From assembly GCA_028679035.1 (NCBI GenBank), contig JAJRCL010000189.1:1-8969 (forward strand): 8,969 bases of DNA, given 5' to 3'. Source of the stretch: Methanomicrobiales archaeon. Its GTDB lineage: Archaea > Halobacteriota > Methanomicrobia > Methanomicrobiales > JACTUA01. Positions 1 to 5,135 of the stretch are shown here, one piece after another. The translations under genes and the position numbers were made by a program. Each line of letters starts with the position of its first letter. Within the stretch, counting starts at the first letter, position 1. The notes beneath the pieces were generated by a model. The model did no database searches. It was given only the letters and a program-made list of their open reading frames with translations, and was not told the origin of the DNA.

Positions 1-593
1 CGGGAGATTTCCAGCGCATGCCGGACATTCTGTTCAACCAGCAGGATGGTGAGACCTTCTTCATTCAGCCTCTTCAGCGTTCCCAGGACCGTCATGACCA
101 GTTTTGGGGAGAGACCCAGGGAAGGTTCATCCAGGACGAGCATCTTCGGCTGTGCCATCAGACTCCTTCCGATCGCGAGCATCTGCTGTTCCCCACCAGA
201 GAGTGTCCCGGCAAGCTGTGTCTCCCGTTCTTTGAGAACCGGAAACAGATCATAAATGTGGTTGAAATTCTTCTGGTCTCCCGTCGCATACGCGCCGAGC
301 TCAAGATTTTCCAGAACCGTCATTTTTGGGAATAGTTCTCTTTTTTCCGGGACCAGGGCGAGCCCCTTGCGCACGATTTCATGCGTCGGCAAACCGTCAA
401 GCCGGTTTCCCTCGAAAGTAATTGTCCCGCTTTGCACCGGGTTCAGTCCAAAAATTGCACCGACGAGTGACGATTTGCCGGCACCGTTGGAGCCGATGAG
501 GGTGACGATCTCCCCTTCATCCACGTGGAAAGAGACGTCCCAGAGCACCTGCAGCCCGGCGTATGCAACACTAATCCCGGAAACAGAAAGCAA
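1..593 (-). CDS. livF: LivF-type ABC transporter ATP-binding protein (3' end cut by window edge)
   Basis: Cytoplasmic ATPase of a branched-chain / hydrophobic amino acid (HAAT family) ABC importer; it pairs with LivG to power uptake. The translation gives 197 complete codons running off the left edge, so roughly 35-40 C-terminal residues of a normal ~235-residue LivF are missing. Seen: Walker A GSNGAGKSS (34-42), the LivF-like stretch RELFPKMTVLENLELGAY (85-102), a canonical signature LSGGEQQ (131-137), Walker B MLVLDEP (151-157), D-loop LGLSP, and the switch region VEQN with Gln at 188 where many ABC ATPases have His, which is normal for LivF. I chose the TTG start at 593 because an upstream AAGGGTG lies 7 bases before it, and no ATG or GTG lies between the in-frame livG stop (TAA, 606-608) and the start of the conserved domain. 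It follows livG by 12 bases, so the two are co-transcribed. Family assignment is secure; substrate is not. Confidence 0.95.
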   Translation of the reverse strand, partial: MLSVSGISVAYAGLQVLWDVSFHVDEGEIVTLIGSNGAGKSSLVGAIFGLNPVQSGTITFEGNRLDGLPTHEIVRKGLALVPEKRELFPKMTVLENLELGAYATGDQKNFNHIYDLFPVLKERETQLAGTLSGGEQQMLAIGRSLMAQPKMLVLDEPSLGLSPKLVMTVLGTLKRLNEEGLTILLVEQNVRHALEIS

Positions 594-605
594 CCAGAAG
601 CACCC

Positions 606-1334
606 TTAGAATGCGTAGCGTTCCCCGAGATATGAATCTATTACATGCGGGTCAACCGCGATTTCGGCAGGGGTCCCTTCTGCGATTTTCTCCCCGTGAT
701 CCAGCACCACAATCCGGTCTGAAAGCCCCATGATAACGCGCATCACATGTTCGATAATGAGAATCGTAACGCCCTTGTCACGGATCTCGCGGATCAGCCG
801 GATGGCTTCCTTTCCTTCGGAAGGATTGAGTCCGGTCGTCAGTTCATCGAGGAGAAGAAGCTTCGGATGAGAAGCAAGGGCACGTGCCAGCTGGGAGCGG
901 CGGAGTTCGATCAGGTTCAGGTTCGTTACGGGAATGTCCCATTTTTCCTGGGACAGCCCGACCGCAGCAAGCTGCTCTCCGGCCTCTTTGCGCGCCGCAT
1001 CGAGGGTAAGTTTCCTTCCATTCCCATAGAGGGCACTAATCATAACTCCTTCCCGTGCACTCAGGTTGGGAAACGAGTGGGCATGCTGGAATGTCTTCGC
1101 AATCCCTTTCTTGCACAGCCGGTTTAAGGATAACCGTGAAATGTCTTCCTTTTCGAAATATATGCCCCCGGAATCTGGGCGGTAAATACCGGAGATCAGG
1201 TTGAGAAGCGTCGATTTCCCTGCCCCGTTTGGACCAACGAGTCCGAGGATCTCACCTGGTTGAATCGTGAGGTCGACACTGTTCACTGCCACTAGGCCAC
1301 CGAATGATTTTGTTACTCCTTTTAATTCCAGCAA
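606..1334 (-). CDS. livG: LivG-type ABC transporter ATP-binding protein
   Basis: Second ATPase of the HAAT importer, partner of LivF. From the chosen start it has 242 residues, slightly short of the usual ~250. Seen: Walker A GPNGAGKST (34-42), Q-loop Gln83 in KTFQHAHSFPNLS, Walker B LLLLDE (159-164) followed by TTGLNP, and switch His196 in IIEHVM. The signature region is not LSGGQ: it reads NLNLIELRRSQLARAL (138-153). Some LivG relatives also have a divergent signature followed by R-[KR]-x-x-x-ARAL (from memory). Start choice: TTG at 1334 has GGTGAG six bases upstream and gives MLELKGVTKSFGG, the usual LivG N-terminus. An in-frame GTG at 1352 would add six residues but has no ribosome-binding site. 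The gene is divergent from the binding-protein gene at 1755 and is first of the livG-livF pair; permease genes are not in view. Confidence 0.94.
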   Translation of the reverse strand: MLELKGVTKSFGGLVAVNSVDLTIQPGEILGLVGPNGAGKSTLLNLISGIYRPDSGGIYFEKEDISRLSLNRLCKKGIAKTFQHAHSFPNLSAREGVMISALYGNGRKLTLDAARKEAGEQLAAVGLSQEKWDIPVTNLNLIELRRSQLARALASHPKLLLLDELTTGLNPSEGKEAIRLIREIRDKGVTILIIEHVMRVIMGLSDRIVVLDHGEKIAEGTPAEIAVDPHVIDSYLGERYAF

Positions 1335-1442
1335 CCGGCACTCACCCTGCACATGAATAGCGTGCTACAGGTTAGCAAGGAACGTAATTAATGTATCTGG
1401 AGAGGGATATTCCCCGGAACATCTTCGGAGAATTGGCATGAC

Positions 1443-1459
1443 ATGCTATTGCATAGCAT
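1443..1459. promoter_or_regulatory. Perfect dyad next to the shared TATA box (candidate operator)
   Basis: ATGCTAT-TGC-ATAGCAT is a perfect 7-3-7 inverted repeat that ends three bases before the TTTAAATA box. A second palindrome, GCATG-A-CATGC (1436-1446), overlaps its left arm. For the rightward gene the dyad lies just upstream of TATA, where activators or TFB act. For leftward livG it lies downstream, over the likely transcription start. It therefore suits a dimeric helix-turn-helix regulator controlling both directions. The regulator is unknown. Confidence 0.45.
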
Positions 1460-1462
1460 ACA

Positions 1463-1470
1463 TTTAAATA
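1463..1470 (+). promoter_or_regulatory. TATA box, binding-protein gene and possibly livG
   Basis: TTTAAATA matches the methanogen TATA consensus. A rightward start about 25 bases downstream would fall near 1490, leaving a leader of about 265 bases before the binding-protein ATG. The core TTTAAA is self-complementary, and the opposite strand reads TATTTAAAT. The same box could therefore also serve livG leftward, with a start near 1437 and a leader of about 100 bases. Confidence 0.5.
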
Positions 1471-1507
1471 TTGGCGGGGCAAGTTTCTGAGACAGGGATA
1501 TGTTGTC

Positions 1508-1579
1508 ATGCATACCGATGGTATGATCTCAGGTATCGTTCAGAAGAACAGCAACACCTTTTTCTTTCACTTTAGTTAG
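1508..1579 (+). CDS. Possible 23-codon upstream ORF, Phe-rich at its end
   Basis: Starting about 18 bases after the predicted transcription start of the binding-protein gene, an ATG opens a 23-codon frame ending NTFFFHFS and a TAG. AGGGAT lies about eight bases upstream as a weak ribosome-binding site. Four of the last six residues are Phe, and the TAG ends exactly at the first base of a strong hairpin (1579-1606). This geometry resembles a leader peptide. The Phe codons come from a T-rich tract (1557-1573), so chance is a real alternative; such tracts also act as archaeal transcription terminators. Confidence 0.2.
   Translation: MHTDGMISGIVQKNSNTFFFHFS
1511..1525. repeat. Inverted repeat CATACC-GAT-GGTATG
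   Basis: A perfect 6-3-6 dyad about 45 bases downstream of the TATA box. It would lie just inside the leader of the binding-protein transcript, overlapping codons 2-6 of the possible short ORF. Its 3-base spacer matches the other dyad at 1443-1459, but the arm sequences differ. It could be a downstream operator or a small RNA hairpin. Confidence 0.35.
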
Positions 1580-1606
1580 GGGACCAGCCTTATCTGCTGC
1601 GTCCCC
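1579..1606 (+). promoter_or_regulatory. Strong leader hairpin upstream of the binding-protein gene
   Basis: GGGGACCAGC pairs with GCTG-C-GTCCCC: ten base pairs with one bulged C (1600) and a 7-base loop (1589-1595). It follows a pyrimidine-rich tract containing TTTTTCTTT. A second, weaker fold lies further down: GGGGC at 1672-1676 pairs with GCCCC at 1700-1704, enclosing GCG-cata-CGC (1680-1689). Together they suggest that the ~265-base leader is structured. No known riboswitch class is recognised. Confidence 0.35.
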
Positions 1607-1754
1607 GTGGAAATGACTGGTTAACGAACGGTAGGATTTGCAATGTTTGCTTTCATTGAGACTCAAAATGCGGGGCCCTGCGCATACGCGACAGCACGTG
1701 CCCCACAATGTACTGGATACGAATCCCTGCAATGGTACACGAGGCGGTGCTGAC

Positions 1755-3074
1755 ATGGCCCGGCTGCGTGTATTCGCACTGCTCGCTGTGCTTGCCTTCA
1801 TCGGCGTCCTTCTCTCCGGTTGCACCCAGCAGGTAGCGCCGACTGAGAAGGAAATTAAAATTGGCGTGGTTGCCTCTCTCACCGGTCCCGCAAGCACGAC
1901 CGGAAAAGACATGTGGCAGTCTGCTGTCGTTGCGCAGGATGAGATCAATGCCAAAGGCGGGGTTTACGTGAAAGACCTGAATGCCTTTGCAAAGATACGC
2001 CTTATCCAGGGAGATGACGAATCAACTCGTGAGGGTGGCCAGAAGGCGGTAACCAAGCTGATCACGGATGATAAGGTGGACCTGCTGGTAGGAGGATTCT
2101 CCAGTGCCGTTACTTCGGCGCATGAGGCGATCGTGGCAGAGAACAAGGTGCCCTACATTGTGACCGGTGCCTCGAGCCCCATCATTACCCGGAGGACGGA
2201 CATTGACACGAGCTACATCTTCCATCACTGTCCCACGACCGATGACTACGGGGAACAAACGGTCCTGTTCGTTGATCAGGTACTTCGCCCTGCGGTCAAT
2301 GCCCGGTTTAACCTGTCCGATGATCGCCCGATCCGGCTCGCAATTGTGTACCAGGACAGTCCCTACGGGAAGGGCGTTCAGTCTGCGATCAATATGACGA
2401 TCCAGAAACACAACCTGAAAATGATCATCGTCAGTGAACAGGCTTTCCGCATGGGAGAGACCGATTTCCGGACGATCCTGACATCGGTCAAAGCAGCGAA
2501 ACCGGACGTCATTTACCCGGCAGCCTTCCTGAATGAGCAGATTCCGCTGGTCACGCAGGGGCGCCGGGATGTCGGGATGAATACCATTTTCCTCTCGGTC
2601 GAATGCAATGACGATCCTGATTACTACAAAGGGGTCGGGTCCTATGGAGAGTATTCGATCCAGGAGAGCAGGTTCAGCCCGTACACCATGCCGGTAGGCA
2701 AAATTGCCACCGCAGCGAGCGCATTTAAGAATTCCTTCAAGACAAAGTGGGGAGGATTCCCGGGGATGATGGGAGCTTCCACCTACGAAGGCGTCTATGC
2801 TGCGGCTGCCGCAATCGAACAGAGCGGAACACTCGAAAAATCTGCGGTAAAGGATGCGCTCGGAAAGGTGAGGATACCGGAACTTATCGAACCGATGCAG
2901 GACGGGATGATTACATTCTCACCGGACTACCGTGAAAGCAAGTTTGCGCTATTCATGGAGCAGCTTCGGATGGACACCGTATCTGGTGAACCCCGGCCGG
3001 TAATTGTCTGGCCTGACAACCTGAAAGAGGGCAGTTTCGTCCTCCCCGACTGGTATCGGCCAGGCGGGATGTAG
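1755..3074 (+). CDS. Branched-chain / HAAT-type ABC transporter substrate-binding lipoprotein
   Basis: Extracytoplasmic solute receptor for the importer whose ATPases lie divergently at 1-1334. The protein has 439 residues, somewhat longer than bacterial LivJ/LivK. Seen: a lipoprotein signal with MARLR, a hydrophobic helix (6-20) and lipobox LSGC with Cys23. After it comes EIKIGVVASLTGPASTTGKD, the typical opening of the type I periplasmic-binding fold (Peripla_BP_6). Later come GDDEST, the strand-turn DLLVGGFSSAVTSAHEAIVA and VPYIVTGASSP, all usual for this family. The frame extends further upstream to 1638, but I chose ATG 1755 because the signal peptide begins there and GGTG lies five bases upstream. 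A methanogen may use it for branched-chain or aromatic amino acids, amides or a related solute; the ligand cannot be read from sequence. Expression probably depends on the structured leader and dyads upstream. Confidence 0.93.
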   Translation: MARLRVFALLAVLAFIGVLLSGCTQQVAPTEKEIKIGVVASLTGPASTTGKDMWQSAVVAQDEINAKGGVYVKDLNAFAKIRLIQGDDESTREGGQKAVTKLITDDKVDLLVGGFSSAVTSAHEAIVAENKVPYIVTGASSPIITRRTDIDTSYIFHHCPTTDDYGEQTVLFVDQVLRPAVNARFNLSDDRPIRLAIVYQDSPYGKGVQSAINMTIQKHNLKMIIVSEQAFRMGETDFRTILTSVKAAKPDVIYPAAFLNEQIPLVTQGRRDVGMNTIFLSVECNDDPDYYKGVGSYGEYSIQESRFSPYTMPVGKIATAASAFKNSFKTKWGGFPGMMGASTYEGVYAAAAAIEQSGTLEKSAVKDALGKVRIPELIEPMQDGMITFSPDYRESKFALFMEQLRMDTVSGEPRPVIVWPDNLKEGSFVLPDWYRPGGM

Positions 3075-3080
3075 AGGATG

Positions 3081-3151
3081 CTGGGGTAGCGATTCGCTGC
3101 TCCGAAACAACGAATATTTTCGGACCAAAGATCGGATTTATCTCACCCCAG
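3081..3151 (+). other. Possible nested RNA fold between the binding-protein and META genes
   Basis: CTGGGGT (3081-3087) pairs perfectly with ACCCCAG (3145-3151). Inside lie a palindrome AGCGATTCGCT (3088-3098) and a hairpin TCCGAAA / TTTCGGA (3101-3107 with 3118-3124, 10-base loop). The three helices can coexist, giving a closed stem with two inner hairpins. It may be the 3' end of the upstream transcript or the leader of the next gene. GGATTTATC near 3135-3142 is also a weak TATA candidate for the META gene, and that promoter would exclude the fold from its own transcript. Confidence 0.3.
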
Positions 3152-3165
3152 GGTAATGGGAATTC

Positions 3166-3975
3166 ATGAGACTACGCCAGACCGTTTCTCTTGGATTTCT
3201 CTGCCTGGTATCCATTTTCCTTCTTATCACGATCACCGGATGCTCCGGGCAGACCCAGACGGATCTGAACGGAACCCACTGGATCCTGGTCAGTTACTCG
3301 AATGGTGGATCCCTGGAACCGGTAGCCAGCGGGACCGGGATCACGCTGAATTTCGGGCCGGACAGGGTATCCGGTTCAGGGGGATGCAACCAGTACGGCG
3401 CTGCGTATACAATGCAGGGTTCTTCCGGGATCACATTTTCTGACATCATTTCGACGCTGATGTACTGCCAAGGTCCTGCCGGTGAGCAGGAAGAAAAATA
3501 TTTCACGATTCTCCGGTCCGTTACCCGGTATGCGCTTGGACCCGGCCGTCTCACGTTTTTCAGTACCGCCGGAGATGTTCTCCTCGTATTCGAAGAGAAG
3601 TCCGTGCCTGCCCCGGTGCCTCTCGGGGGAACGCAGTGGGAACTGGTCGGATTTCATGAAGGGGCTGGTGTCTCCTCACCTGTCAACGGAACTTCAATCA
3701 CTGCCACCTTCGGGGACGATGGGAATCTCTCTGGATCAGCGGGATGCAACGCCTATTTTGCAGCCTATTCCACAAATAATTCCGCCCTTTCTCTCGGAGG
3801 GATCGGTACAACAAAGAAATATTGCACTTCCCCGGAAGGGATTATGATGCAGGAATCAGCGTATGTCAATTCCCTGGCGAAGGTGAGGGGATATTCTATT
3901 GGGGAGAGAGGTCTCGTTCTGATCGACGGGAACGGATCGGTCATACTTTCATTCAGGGCGTCAGGAGCTTCCTGA
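3166..3975 (+). CDS. Lipoprotein with two META (DUF306 / HslJ-like) domains
   Basis: Predicted extracytoplasmic lipoprotein of 269 residues. Seen: a signal peptide with a hydrophobic core (7-22) and lipobox ITGC, lipid-anchored Cys26. Two META domains follow, at about 34-143 and 153-264. Each has the pattern [NG]GT.W.L, then SG(S)xGCNxY, then a YC motif, a short helix and a final strand pair. The conserved cysteines are duplicated: Cys74/Cys101 in the first domain and Cys194/Cys220 in the second. META domains occur in E. coli HslJ (novobiocin resistance) and in Leishmania META1; their biochemical role is not settled. Bacterial members often have a single domain, so this looks like an internal duplication. 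The ATG at 3166 lies just before the signal peptide; only a weak GGG precedes it. The gene follows the binding-protein gene by 91 bases on the same strand, and a strong hairpin at its stop codon ends the unit. Confidence 0.88.
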   Translation: MRLRQTVSLGFLCLVSIFLLITITGCSGQTQTDLNGTHWILVSYSNGGSLEPVASGTGITLNFGPDRVSGSGGCNQYGAAYTMQGSSGITFSDIISTLMYCQGPAGEQEEKYFTILRSVTRYALGPGRLTFFSTAGDVLLVFEEKSVPAPVPLGGTQWELVGFHEGAGVSSPVNGTSITATFGDDGNLSGSAGCNAYFAAYSTNNSALSLGGIGTTKKYCTSPEGIMMQESAYVNSLAKVRGYSIGERGLVLIDGNGSVILSFRASGAS

Positions 3976-3987
3976 CGCCTTGTTTTT
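3957..3987 (+). terminator. Hairpin plus U-tract terminator overlapping the META gene stop codon
   Basis: GGCGTCAGGA (3957-3966), loop GCT, TCCTGACGCC (3970-3979), a perfect 10-bp stem extendable by two weak pairs, followed by TTGTTTTT. The last codons of the META gene and its TGA (3973-3975) lie inside the stem. This is the bacterial intrinsic form; in archaea the U-tract is the part known to matter. Confidence 0.75.
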
Positions 3988-3993
3988 CATAAA

Positions 3994-4037
3994 ATGGTCA
4001 AGGGACATTCCAGTTCAGACTTTTACCCCTTGTCCAT
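3994..4037. terminator. Imperfect hairpin in the convergent gap
   Basis: ATGGTCAAGGG (3994-4004) pairs with CCCTTGTCCAT (4027-4037) with one T-T mismatch around a 22-base loop. On the minus strand it is followed by TTTTATGAAAAA. It may help end transcripts arriving from the minus-strand gene at 4136-4834. Confidence 0.35.
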
Positions 4038-4100
4038 GATCCTGAATACACAGGTTATGTTTCGGGTACGACATTCGAACGTTGTAAAACAGAAATTGAG

Positions 4101-4124
4101 ATCGGATCGGTGAAAAGATCCGAT
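4101..4124 (-). terminator. Hairpin after the minus-strand 2-TM gene
   Basis: ATCGGATC (4101-4108) and GATCCGAT (4117-4124) form a perfect 8-bp stem with an 8-base loop, starting 12 bases after the minus-strand stop codon. On that strand it is followed by CTCAATTTCTGTTTT, a moderately T-rich stretch, so it is a plausible terminator. Confidence 0.5.
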
Positions 4125-4135
4125 TCCGTAGAAGG

Positions 4136-4834
4136 TTACGGGAAAATTTTTCCGGATTTGTGCGGTTTGACATATTCCTGCAGGGCTTTAAGAGCGAACA
4201 TGGTAGAATCGTGCAGAGCCTGGCTTGCCTGCCGCTTTTCCTCCATGCTCCCAACCTCCCGTGCATAGGGACCCCAGAGCTGTACCTGGTTTGAAAAATC
4301 CTGATAGACTGTCTGGGCCTGGAGCAGATTGGACACAGCGCCCTGTATCTGATCCTTGGGTTTCCAGAGAAAGATAACGAAGAGAACCGCGATACCCATC
4401 GTGCCAAAGATGAGAGCCAGGTAATCCTTTCCGAAACCAATGCCGGCGATAGCGGAAAAGGCAAACATGCATAGTCCGAGTGTGAGCGTTGCATTGACGA
4501 GCATATTGAACCGGTTGAATGCCACCCTTCCGTCTTCAATGGTGTGATTCAGCTGGCTGACAGTGTTATCAAAGATTGTCGGGGCATTTGTCATAGGGCG
4601 GATCACCGTTGTGGTTTTCGCTTCTTCCCGTACCGGGTCCTGCCGGCCAGTGCGGACGTGCTGGATCGCCTCCCTGCAGAGCCGGGCGCTCTCGGTATCA
4701 TTGCTGAGCGAATCGGTGACCGTTGAGAAATTCTTCGCGGGCTGGTTGGCAATGGACGCCGAAGGGTTTCTTCCGAGGACAGCCTTCACCGATTGTACCC
4801 TATCAATGAGTACATCGAAATCGTGATCTGTCAT
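4136..4834 (-). CDS. Unrecognised protein with a two-helix membrane hairpin
   Basis: A 232-residue protein that I cannot assign to a named family. Visible parts: a polar N-terminal half (1-110) with little hydrophobicity; two membrane helices at about 113-134 (LVNATLTLGLCMFAFSAIAG) and 138-156 (YLALIFGTMGIAVLFVIFLW), separated by a tight GFGKD turn; and a polar, probably helical C-terminal tail (158-222) with heptad-like hydrophobic spacing. The long cytoplasmic-looking halves around a short TM hairpin resemble, in layout only, 2-TM signalling/effector proteins such as SLATT or TRADD-N-associated membrane domains. That comparison is a guess from architecture, not a motif match. The ATG at 4834 has no ribosome-binding site, and a TATA box 24 bases upstream suggests a leaderless transcript. 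The gene is isolated, convergent with the META gene and divergent from cardiolipin synthase. Confidence 0.82.
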   Translation of the reverse strand: MTDHDFDVLIDRVQSVKAVLGRNPSASIANQPAKNFSTVTDSLSNDTESARLCREAIQHVRTGRQDPVREEAKTTTVIRPMTNAPTIFDNTVSQLNHTIEDGRVAFNRFNMLVNATLTLGLCMFAFSAIAGIGFGKDYLALIFGTMGIAVLFVIFLWKPKDQIQGAVSNLLQAQTVYQDFSNQVQLWGPYAREVGSMEEKRQASQALHDSTMFALKALQEYVKPHKSGKIFP

Positions 4835-4853
4835 TTATGTTAAATTTACATAA
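4835..4853. promoter_or_regulatory. Operator-like dyad between TATA box and start codon of the 2-TM gene
   Basis: TTATGT-TAAATTT-ACATAA is a perfect 6-7-6 inverted repeat. It directly abuts the ATG of the minus-strand gene and lies between it and the TATA box at 4858-4865. A dimeric repressor bound here would cover the transcription start. The AT-rich setting raises the odds of chance dyads, but the placement is that of archaeal repressor sites. Confidence 0.4.
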
Positions 4854-5020
4854 GTTATATATAAATATACGTATTTAATGAAAATATTGCATATTAAATT
4901 TAATTATAAAATAATTCATTTTAAAACGTTTTTATTCAATTTTAATGCTCATTTTATTATAAAATTTTTCAGTAATATTTAAATATTTACTATAAAATAG
5001 ATTTTACTCATTAATCTTTC
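4841..5020. other. Extremely AT-rich intergenic block
   Basis: By hand count about 22 of these 180 bases are G or C (about 12%), against clearly GC-balanced to GC-rich flanking genes; the composition changes abruptly at about 5020. No open frame longer than about a dozen codons is present on either strand. It contains perfect palindromes ATTTTAT-T-ATAAAAT (4951-4965) and AATATTTAAATATT (4974-4987), expected to some degree at this composition. It forms most of the 301-base gap between the divergent 2-TM gene and cardiolipin synthase. It may be an extended promoter / chromatin-free region; an acquired remnant or an origin-like unwinding region is less likely. Confidence 0.7.
4858..4865 (-). promoter_or_regulatory. 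TATA box of the 2-TM gene
   Basis: On the minus strand this reads TTTATATA, a near-ideal methanogen TATA box. It ends 24 bases upstream of the ATG at 4834. With the usual 22-27 base TATA-to-start distance, transcription would begin at or beside the start codon, in line with the absence of a ribosome-binding site. Confidence 0.6.
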
Positions 5021-5092
5021 CGATCGACGGGAACGAACAGGATCAGATCGAAAATCGTCGCTGCGGATTCTTCGGGATTGCACGCCCCGCGA

Positions 5093-5101
5093 TTATAAAT
5101 A
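5093..5101 (+). promoter_or_regulatory. TATA box of the cardiolipin synthase gene
   Basis: TTATAAATA lies 34 bases upstream of the ATG at 5136, giving a predicted start near 5122-5126 and a leader of roughly 10-15 bases. It is followed immediately by CTCGC-ACG-GCGAG (5102-5114), a perfect 5-3-5 dyad between TATA and the transcription start, which is a candidate repressor site. Confidence 0.6.
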
Positions 5102-5135
5102 CTCGCACGGCGAGGGATTTCGCTGGGTATTTTTC

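Noticed and set aside
1638..1754. Upstream extension of the binding-protein gene to ATG 1638
   Set aside because: It would bury a textbook lipoprotein signal peptide 39 residues inside the protein; ATG 1755 has a ribosome-binding site and begins the signal.
1529..1954. 141-residue minus-strand frame over the leader and start of the binding-protein gene
   Set aside because: Antisense to a certain gene over much of its length, with no family features; its tail over the leader is most likely chance.
4015..4539. 174-residue minus-strand frame overlapping the 2-TM gene
   Set aside because: Same strand, different frame; the 4136-4834 frame has a promoter, TM hairpin and sensible composition, this one does not.
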